Source of the DNA: Deltaproteobacteria bacterium
Lineage (GTDB): Bacteria > JAUYMQ01
Reading direction: 5' to 3'
NCBI GenBank assembly: GCA_030698575.1
Contig: JAUYMQ010000346.1
Coordinates: forward strand, 1 to 5,812
Length of the DNA stretch: 5,812 nucleotides
Positions 1 to 4,481 of the stretch are shown here, in pieces. The translations under genes were made by a program, and so were the position numbers. Each line of letters opens with the position of its first letter. The first letter of the stretch is position 1. The notes beneath the pieces were generated by a model. It saw only the letters and a list, made by a program, of their open reading frames with translations. It had not been told where the DNA came from and did not search any database.

Positions 1-398
1 TCCTCTCCCTTCGATTCGATCTCGATCCGCCCGGAGTCGTAGTACTGCTGGAAGAGAATGGGCGCCATCTTGAGGACGAAGCCCGGATCGTTCTGCTTGC
101 CGAAGCTCTGCTGCACGCCTCCCGCCAGCGCCACGCGCGCCGTGAAGCCGCCGATTTTGCGCATCAGCTCGAAATCTCCCTTCCCGAAGATCTCGTCGAT
201 GGCCACCAGTATCTCGATAGCCTTGTCGAGGGGGTACCAGGTCGAGACCAGCACGCCGTCGCGGATCGCGTCCTGCCCCTCGGGCGGGAGCGATTCGATC
301 AGGAGCTGCAGTCCCTTCTCGCCATAGAACTGCTTCACGTAGTCCAGGCGCGACTTGAGCACGAGTCCCTTGATGTGTGCAGCCGTGTTTACCGTCAT
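1..398 (-). CDS. Partial uncharacterised helical protein, myxobacterial sensory-type (DUF2378/TIGR02265- or V4R/HNOB-like), N-terminal part
   Basis: Reading the minus strand from the ATG at 398-396 gives 132 open codons with no stop; the C-terminus lies off the left edge. The start is supported by GGGAGAG (410-404) five bases upstream. The protein begins MTVNTAAHIKGLVLKSRLDY and continues with an FYGEKGLQ segment, a LIESLPPE segment, VSTWYPLDKAIEIL, and later a FQQYYDSGRIEIE segment. The pattern KG-(V/S)-LK-R near the N-terminus, then 'WYP' and then 'YYDSGR', is what I recall from small alpha-helical proteins that are abundant as paralogues in myxobacteria, some annotated DUF2378/TIGR02265 and some as heme-NO-binding or 4-vinyl-reductase-like sensors. 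I am not sure which of these families applies. No signal peptide or membrane segment is visible, so it is probably cytosolic. It is transcribed away from the other genes and there is no evidence that it shares their pathway. The gene is certain; its function is not. Confidence 0.8.
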   Translation of the reverse strand, partial: MTVNTAAHIKGLVLKSRLDYVKQFYGEKGLQLLIESLPPEGQDAIRDGVLVSTWYPLDKAIEILVAIDEIFGKGDFELMRKIGGFTARVALAGGVQQSFGKQNDPGFVLKMAPILFQQYYDSGRIEIESKGE

Positions 399-403
399 GA
401 CCG

Positions 404-410
404 CTCTCCC
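404..410 (-). promoter_or_regulatory. Ribosome binding site for the minus-strand gene at 398
   Basis: GGGAGAG on the minus strand ends five bases before the ATG at 398-396. This is good Shine-Dalgarno complementarity at normal spacing and fixes the start of the leftward gene. Confidence 0.65.
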
Positions 411-459
411 GGACGCCCGCGTACTCCCCACCGCCGGCTATCCCGTTAAACGCTTATCG

Positions 460-475
460 GCGTTCCCCGGAACGC
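460..475. repeat. Perfect 7-bp inverted repeat in the divergent spacer (possible operator)
   Basis: GCGTTCC (460-466), two bases, then GGAACGC (469-475) form a perfect inverted repeat. The 5' arm can alternatively pair with AACGC at 449-453, so the three copies of the AACGC/GCGTT word could form two mutually exclusive stems. A shorter odd palindrome, CGTTAAACG, sits at 444-452. The cluster lies between two divergently transcribed genes, where a repressor site would be expected, but no regulator is encoded in the window and the pattern could be chance in GC-rich DNA. Confidence 0.4.
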
Positions 476-532
476 GCTTGACCCCCTCCCGCGCGCTTGT
501 GCCGCCACGGGGCGGGTGCTAGACAGAGGGCC

Positions 533-1450
533 ATGAAAGCCTGCGTGAGCTGCGGAAAAACCTCGGGAAAACCGGTCTGGCGCGAACAGGACGTGGACAT
601 CGTCCGCTGCGGCGGGTGCGGCCTGGTGTATACCAACCTCGAGGGGGACGTGGCCGAGACCTTCTGGAAGGAGCCCAAACCCGAAAAGCTCGATCAGGAG
701 GATTTTTACTGGGACACCGCGCGGGCGGCGGTCTACGACGAAGTGCTCGATCTGCTGGAACCGGAGAAGCGGGCGGAGGGCGGCGAGCCCGCCCGCATCC
801 TGGACATCGGCTGCGGCAAGGGCTTCTTCCTGAAGCGGGCCGCCGACCGGGGCTGGGAGGCCCATGGGCTCGAGCTGTCGCCTCACGCGGTGAAGTTTGC
901 GAAAGAGAAGCTGGGGCTGCGCCACGTGGCGATGGGCCGGGTCGAAAACGTGGCCTTTCGCGCCAGGATGTTCCGCGTGATCACGCTCTGGGACGTGATC
1001 GAGCACCTGGCCGATCCCGGACCCATCCTGAGGAAGTCGGCCGAGCTGCTTGCCGAGGACGGACTGCTCTTCATCCAGACGCCCAACATCGGCTTTCACC
1101 TTCCCTACGCGCACCTGAAGCGCCTGGTGGGGCGCGTGACCAACAGCCGGAAGGCCCGCAAGCATCAGCTCGAGGCGAAACACCATCTCGTCCAGTTCAC
1201 GCGCGAGAGCCTTGCCGGGATGCTGCGGCGCTCGGCTTTCAAAGACGTCACGTTCCAGGTGCTCCGGCCCATCGAGTCGGTGGCCGGGAGTCGCAGCGAG
1301 CGGCTGGCCGCCGCGAAAGGCGCCTACGTGAGCGTCGCGCGGCGAATTTTCGGCGCCACCGGCGGCCGGGTCATGCTGGCGAACACGCTCCACGCCTTCG
1401 CCAGGCGCGGCGACGTCCCCCCGCCCAAGCCGTTCAAGGCCCCCCGGTAA
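533..1450 (+). CDS. Zinc-ribbon class I SAM-dependent methyltransferase
   Basis: Encodes 305 residues. The ATG at 533 is preferred over an upstream TTG at 497 because AGAGGG (525-530) lies just before it, although closely spaced, and because the conserved N-terminal cysteine motif begins only four residues in. A zinc-ribbon-like segment has C4-x2-C7 and C26-x2-C29, followed by GLVYTN. The Rossmann methyltransferase core shows the glycine-rich SAM motif ILDIGCGKGFF (residues 89-99), an acidic strand-2 end (HGLELSPHAVKFA), the motif LWDVIEHLADP (152-162, D154/E157/H158), and the post-motif strand LLFIQTPN. A later HHLVQFTRESLAGMLRRSAF segment matches the usual C-terminal pattern of this subfamily. 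Such proteins are common in polysaccharide, O-antigen and natural-product loci, where they methylate sugars or small molecules; the substrate here cannot be read. It is predicted cytosolic. It is separated from the next gene by 268 bp, so co-transcription with the downstream cluster is uncertain. Confidence 0.9.
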   Translation: MKACVSCGKTSGKPVWREQDVDIVRCGGCGLVYTNLEGDVAETFWKEPKPEKLDQEDFYWDTARAAVYDEVLDLLEPEKRAEGGEPARILDIGCGKGFFLKRAADRGWEAHGLELSPHAVKFAKEKLGLRHVAMGRVENVAFRARMFRVITLWDVIEHLADPGPILRKSAELLAEDGLLFIQTPNIGFHLPYAHLKRLVGRVTNSRKARKHQLEAKHHLVQFTRESLAGMLRRSAFKDVTFQVLRPIESVAGSRSERLAAAKGAYVSVARRIFGATGGRVMLANTLHAFARRGDVPPPKPFKAPR

Positions 1451-1630
1451 GAGGGACCCACTTATCATTCGCCCCCATGTCATTGCGAGGAGCGAAGCGA
1501 CGAAGCAATCCCCCTGTTCGTGGGGTGCCCGGGAGATTGCTTCGTCGGGCCTTTCGGCCCTCCTCGCAATGACATGCGGGCAAAGGCGCAAACTGACCCG
1601 CTCTGCCCTCTTTAAGCGGGACTGTCCCTC
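1451..1630. mobile_element. Possible non-autonomous REP/MITE-like remnant
   Basis: The stretch begins immediately after the methyltransferase stop with GAGGGAC (1451-1457) and ends with the inverted copy GTCCCTC (1624-1630). Within it lies the large palindrome at 1476-1576. The flanks of that palindrome are also partly related in inverted orientation: CATTCGCCCCCATG (1466-1479) versus CCTTTGCCCGCATG on the opposite strand, 11 of 14 identical. A small perfect palindrome, GGGACTGTCCC, occurs at 1618-1628. No open reading frame for a transposase is present. This looks like a decayed non-autonomous insertion, but the outer repeats are only 7 bp and no target-site duplication was identified, so the boundaries are tentative. 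Confidence 0.4.
1476..1576. repeat. Large interrupted palindrome with side hairpins (REP-like intergenic repeat)
   Basis: The left arm CATGTCATTGCGAGGAG (1476-1492) is perfectly repeated in inverted orientation at 1560-1576 (17 bp). A second arm pair, GACGAAGCAATC (1499-1510), is perfectly repeated in inverted orientation at 1535-1546 (12 bp). Between the two paired blocks the left side carries 6 nt, forming the word GCGAAGC at 1492-1498, and the right side carries an insert that can fold as GGGCC-TTTC-GGCCC (1547-1560). The apex contains CCCC (1511-1514) facing GGGG (1522-1525). The structure would be a long stem with side hairpins, typical of dispersed intergenic repeats. The 'CATTGCGAGGAGCGAAGCGACGAAGCAATC'-type word, here split across arms, is one I recall as widespread in diverse bacterial genomes; that is recollection and was not verified. 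Confidence 0.85.
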
Positions 1631-1703
1631 TTTTGCCGCTTTCGCTCTTTCGTTGCGTGACTGATCCCTGTGTGCTACCAAAAGGGCCGTAACTGAACGT
1701 CCT

Positions 1704-1711
1704 GGAAGGGG
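1704..1711 (+). promoter_or_regulatory. Ribosome binding site for the deacetylase-like gene
   Basis: GGAAGGGG ends seven bases before the ATG at 1719, separated by a run of six T. The spacing favours ATG 1719 over the adjacent in-frame TTG at 1716. Confidence 0.6.
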
Positions 1712-1718
1712 TTTTTTG

Positions 1719-2753
1719 ATGCGTGGCGACGCTGGAACGGGAGCGGTAACGAAAACGGCACGCCGCTGGGCCGGATACCTGCGCGACGCGGCCCTCGACC
1801 GCCTGGCGTCCGCCCGCGACGCCGCGCGGACCGAGCCGGTCCGCATCAACTTCGTCTTTCACACCGAGCGTGTGGCCGAGCAGCCGAGCTTCGAGCGGCT
1901 GCTCGACTTCGTCACCTCCTTTCACAGCGCGACCGGCGTCCGCCCCACCCTCTGCCTGCTCACCCCGCACTGCCCGAAGGTCCAGGTCCAGATGGAGCGG
2001 ACCGGTCTCGACGACGACGGTTTCGGCGAGCGCGTGACGCGCCTTCTCGAGCATGCCGAGGCGGGCTACCACGGCCACTACTTCGAGCTGACCGACGACG
2101 AGGAGCGCGCGCGGAAGTCCCACCGCGAGCACTTCGGGCGCGAGGGCGCCTACCCCGGTCCCCGGAGAGCAAGCGAGGCCGGCGGCGGCGGAGCCACGTG
2201 GATGATCCCGGTGAGCCACCTGAACCCGCGCCACGATCTCGCCGAGGCGCAGATGGATCGCGAGCTGGCCTGGCTCGCGAAGGCCGGCATCCGGCCGCGC
2301 GTCTACACGGCCGGCTGGTGGCACATGGACGCCCCCATCGCCCGGCTTCTCGCGGCCCGCGGCATCGTGGTCGACTGCTCGATCCGCCGGCGGCACCGGA
2401 ACACTTTCGGCGCGCGCTACCTCGGCGACGACGCCATCCCGCCCCGCGGCGAACCGTTCCTGCTGCCGCCCACGGAAAGCCTCATCGAGGTGCAGTCGAT
2501 CTTCTACCCGGTGGATCACCCCTACCGGCTGCGCGAGGCCTACGCCGCCATCGTCGCCCACGCGCCCGATCGCCCGCTCTTCGTCGCCCTCCCCTCGCAC
2601 GAGGGGGAGCTGTTCACCCATGCGCGCGTCTACCAGGATCACATCCGCCGCATCTCTGATTCGCCCGCCTTCGCCTGGCGCGCGGTTTCCTCCTTCGAAA
2701 CGGAGATCCGGCGCGCATGGCCGGAGCGGGTCGGAAACGGAGGCGCCGCGTGA
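1719..2753 (+). CDS. Divergent NodB/polysaccharide deacetylase-like protein
   Basis: Encodes 344 residues from ATG 1719 (purine-rich RBS at 1704-1711). The N-terminal 40 residues are basic and show no obvious signal peptide. The first predicted beta strand is VRINFVFHTERV (41-52, H48/E50), where classical family members have an Asp-Asp pair. Further along, HAEAGYHGHYF (112-122) carries an H118-x-H120 pair resembling the metal-binding histidine motif. QMDRELAWLAKAGIRPRVYTAGWWHMDAPIARLLAARGIVVDCS resembles the helix-strand-helix 'E-L-..G..P..F/Y..G......L...G' signature of NodB-type enzymes. LPSHEGEL near residues 292-298 could supply a late catalytic His (H294). I infer a carbohydrate-esterase-4-like or related (beta/alpha) barrel deacetylase acting on an N-acetylated sugar or glycan, but the assignment rests on a few motifs. 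Its TGA overlaps the next start in a GTGA, so it is translationally coupled to the FkbH-like gene. Confidence 0.85.
   Translation: MRGDAGTGAVTKTARRWAGYLRDAALDRLASARDAARTEPVRINFVFHTERVAEQPSFERLLDFVTSFHSATGVRPTLCLLTPHCPKVQVQMERTGLDDDGFGERVTRLLEHAEAGYHGHYFELTDDEERARKSHREHFGREGAYPGPRRASEAGGGGATWMIPVSHLNPRHDLAEAQMDRELAWLAKAGIRPRVYTAGWWHMDAPIARLLAARGIVVDCSIRRRHRNTFGARYLGDDAIPPRGEPFLLPPTESLIEVQSIFYPVDHPYRLREAYAAIVAHAPDRPLFVALPSHEGELFTHARVYQDHIRRISDSPAFAWRAVSSFETEIRRAWPERVGNGGAA
2739..2743 (+). promoter_or_regulatory. Ribosome binding site that decides the GTG start of the FkbH-like gene
   Basis: GGAGG ends six bases before the GTG at 2750, whose last two bases are the first two of the upstream TGA (GTGA overlap). 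An in-frame ATG at 2717 has no comparable site and would add an arginine-rich 11-residue stretch that is simply the overlap with the preceding gene, so GTG 2750 is preferred. Confidence 0.75.
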
Positions 2754-4480
2754 GCCGCCCCGGACCCCTCAAGATCGCCATCCTCTCCAACTACACGCTT
2801 GATCCGTTGAAAGAGTTCCTCGGGCGGGAGATCACCGCACTCGGCTTCGAGAGCGAAACGTGGGTGGCGCCCTTCGGCACCTACGCGCAGCAGATTCTCA
2901 ATCCGCAAAGTGAACTGCACACCTTCGCTCCGGATGTGACCGTGCTCGCGCTCTCGCCCGGACCGATTTTCGGGCGGCTGATCGAGCGATTCTCCGAGAC
3001 GTCGCCCGAGGCGCGGCATGCCGGGGTGTCGGCCGCCGTGGGGGAGATCGCCGGCCTCTGCGAAGCCTGGGGTCGCGCAACGGGAATCCTGATTCTGCAC
3101 AACTTCGTCATTCCCTCCTCGCCCGTGCTGGGCCTCCACGATTTGAGGAACCCCTTCGGTGAGCGGGCGATGTTCGCCGCGGCCAACGACGAGCTGGCCG
3201 CCGCCTGCCGGAAGCTCGCCGGCGCCTGGGTGCTCGACCTGGAAGCGCTTGCCGGCCGCGTCGGGAAAGATGCCTGGAGCGATCCGAAGATGGTCTTCCT
3301 GGCGCGCATGGACGTCTCGCGCGCGGGGCTCGAGGCGCTGGCGCAGGAGACGATGCGCTTCGTCCGCGCGCTGCTGGGGCGATCGCACAAGGCGCTCGTG
3401 CTCGACCTCGACAACACGCTCTGGGGCGGCGTCATCGGCGAGGACGGCGTGGCCGGAATCAAGCTCGGAGACGCGCCGCCGGGCAACGCCTTCGTGGCTT
3501 TCCAGCGCCGCCTGCTGGTCCTCCACAAGCGCGGCGTGCTGCTGGCGGTGAACAGCGCCAACAATCCCGAGGACGCCATCGAGGTTCTCGAATCGCACCC
3601 AGAGATGGTTCTGCGGCCGGAGCACTTCGCGGCCATGCGCATCAACTGGCGCGACAAGACCGAGAACCTGCGCGAGATCGCCGCCGAGCTGCGGCTGGGC
3701 CTCGACGCCTTCGTGTTCTGGGACGACAGCGCGACCGAGCGCGAACGCATGCGGGCGCGGCTCCCCGAGGTGCTCACCATCGAGGTGCCGCGCGACCCGG
3801 CGCTCTACGAGCGCGCGCTGGCGCAGCTCGCGGATTTCGACGCGCTCTCGCTCACCGAGGAAGACCGCGCGCGGGGGCGCATGATGGCCGAGGGGCGCGC
3901 CCGCGACGATGCCCGCGCGAAGGTTGCGACCGAGGACGATTTTCTCCGGAGTCTCGAGATCAACGCGACGATCGCGGCGCCGGACGCGATCACGCTCCCG
4001 CGCTTCGCCCAGCTCACGCAGCGCACCAACCAGTTCAATTTGACGACGCGGCGATATACCGAGGCCGATCTCACGCGAATGCTCGCCGACGGAAAGACGC
4101 TGGTGCGCGGCCTGCGCGTCGTGGATCGTTTCGGCGACGAGGGGTGGGTGGGCCTGGCGATAGCCATGCGCGAAGGCGAAAGCGCGCGCCTCGACACCTT
4201 CCTCATGAGCTGCCGGGTCATCGGCCGGAAGATCGAGCACGCCTTCCTGGCCGCGCTCGTCGAGGAGCTCTGCGCCGCCGGCGTCCAGCGCTTCGAGGCG
4301 AGCTACATCTCCACGCCGAAGAACGCCCTCTGCGAACACTTCCTCGCCGACGCGGGGCTCGCGGGCGCCGGCGAGGCCGGCGAGGAAACGCGCTACACTC
4401 TCGATCTGACGGTCGCCCTCCCCGCGCCGCCGCAACACGTGACCCTCCTCCGGGCGCCTGACGGCGCCGGACCCGCCTGA
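2750..4480 (+). CDS. FkbH-like protein: HAD-IIIC phosphatase fused to a GNAT-like acyltransferase
   Basis: Encodes 576 residues from GTG 2750. Residues ~1-210 match the N-terminal domain of FkbH proteins (LKIAILSNYTLDPLKEFLGRE, then GILILHNFVIPS). The HAD domain follows: motif I is LVLDLDNTLWGG with nucleophile D219 and D221; motif II is S269 in VNSANN; motif III is probably K303 in INWRDKTENL; motif IV is D325-D326 in FVFWDDS. The C-terminal GNAT-like domain has RTNQFNLTTRRYTEADL (~425-441), VVDRFGDEGWVGLAI and FLMSCRVIGR (484-493, with C488), all hallmarks of the family. Characterised homologues take D-1,3-bisphosphoglycerate, remove phosphate, and load a glyceryl group onto an acyl carrier protein for extender-unit or tetronate synthesis; others occur in surface-polysaccharide loci. 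The adjacent ACP-containing gene fits this loading role. Minor deviations are Ala270 where I recall Lys in 'SKNN', and WDDSAT in place of the usual DDxPxERE. Predicted cytosolic. Confidence 0.93.
   Translation: MSRPGPLKIAILSNYTLDPLKEFLGREITALGFESETWVAPFGTYAQQILNPQSELHTFAPDVTVLALSPGPIFGRLIERFSETSPEARHAGVSAAVGEIAGLCEAWGRATGILILHNFVIPSSPVLGLHDLRNPFGERAMFAAANDELAAACRKLAGAWVLDLEALAGRVGKDAWSDPKMVFLARMDVSRAGLEALAQETMRFVRALLGRSHKALVLDLDNTLWGGVIGEDGVAGIKLGDAPPGNAFVAFQRRLLVLHKRGVLLAVNSANNPEDAIEVLESHPEMVLRPEHFAAMRINWRDKTENLREIAAELRLGLDAFVFWDDSATERERMRARLPEVLTIEVPRDPALYERALAQLADFDALSLTEEDRARGRMMAEGRARDDARAKVATEDDFLRSLEINATIAAPDAITLPRFAQLTQRTNQFNLTTRRYTEADLTRMLADGKTLVRGLRVVDRFGDEGWVGLAIAMREGESARLDTFLMSCRVIGRKIEHAFLAALVEELCAAGVQRFEASYISTPKNALCEHFLADAGLAGAGEAGEETRYTLDLTVALPAPPQHVTLLRAPDGAGPA
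4453..4468 (+). promoter_or_regulatory. Small GC hairpin at the FkbH/ACP-GNAT junction
   Basis: GGCGCC (4453-4458), loop TGAC, GGCGCC (4463-4468) gives a perfect 6-bp stem inside the last codons of the fkbH-like gene, ending 13 bases before the next ATG (4482). There is no strong Shine-Dalgarno for that ATG (only GGA at 4469-4471), so the downstream gene probably depends on coupling to upstream translation; the hairpin might modulate this. There is no T-run, so it is not an intrinsic terminator. Confidence 0.3.
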
Positions 4481-4481
4481 C

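Noticed and set aside
478-525. Possible sigma-70 promoter for the methyltransferase (TTGACC at 478-483; TTGTGC at 497-502 with TAGACA at 520-525)
   Set aside because: TTGACC has no reasonable -10 at about 17 bp, and the second pair is weak and would start transcription almost at the ATG.
1547-1566. GGGCC-TTTC-GGCCC hairpin as an intrinsic terminator of the methyltransferase gene
   Set aside because: It is followed by TCCTCGC, not a T-run, and it is part of the larger palindrome.
1653-1681. Possible promoter before the deacetylase-like gene: TTGCGT, 17-bp spacer, TGC-TACCAA
   Set aside because: The spacing and extended TG are suggestive and the location is sensible, but both hexamers match the consensus at only about half their positions, so it is no better than chance.
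1451-1718. CRISPR array or small structured RNA in the non-coding stretch
   Set aside because: There are no regularly spaced direct repeats; the repeat content is a single inverted structure. No tRNA or riboswitch-like element could be recognised.
446-1849. Long open frame on the minus strand (467 codons) opposite the methyltransferase and palindrome
   Set aside because: It crosses the intergenic palindrome and lies antisense to a gene with clear SAM-binding motifs. Its translation is rich in Arg, Ala, Gly and His with no recognisable domain, as expected for a shadow frame in GC-rich DNA.
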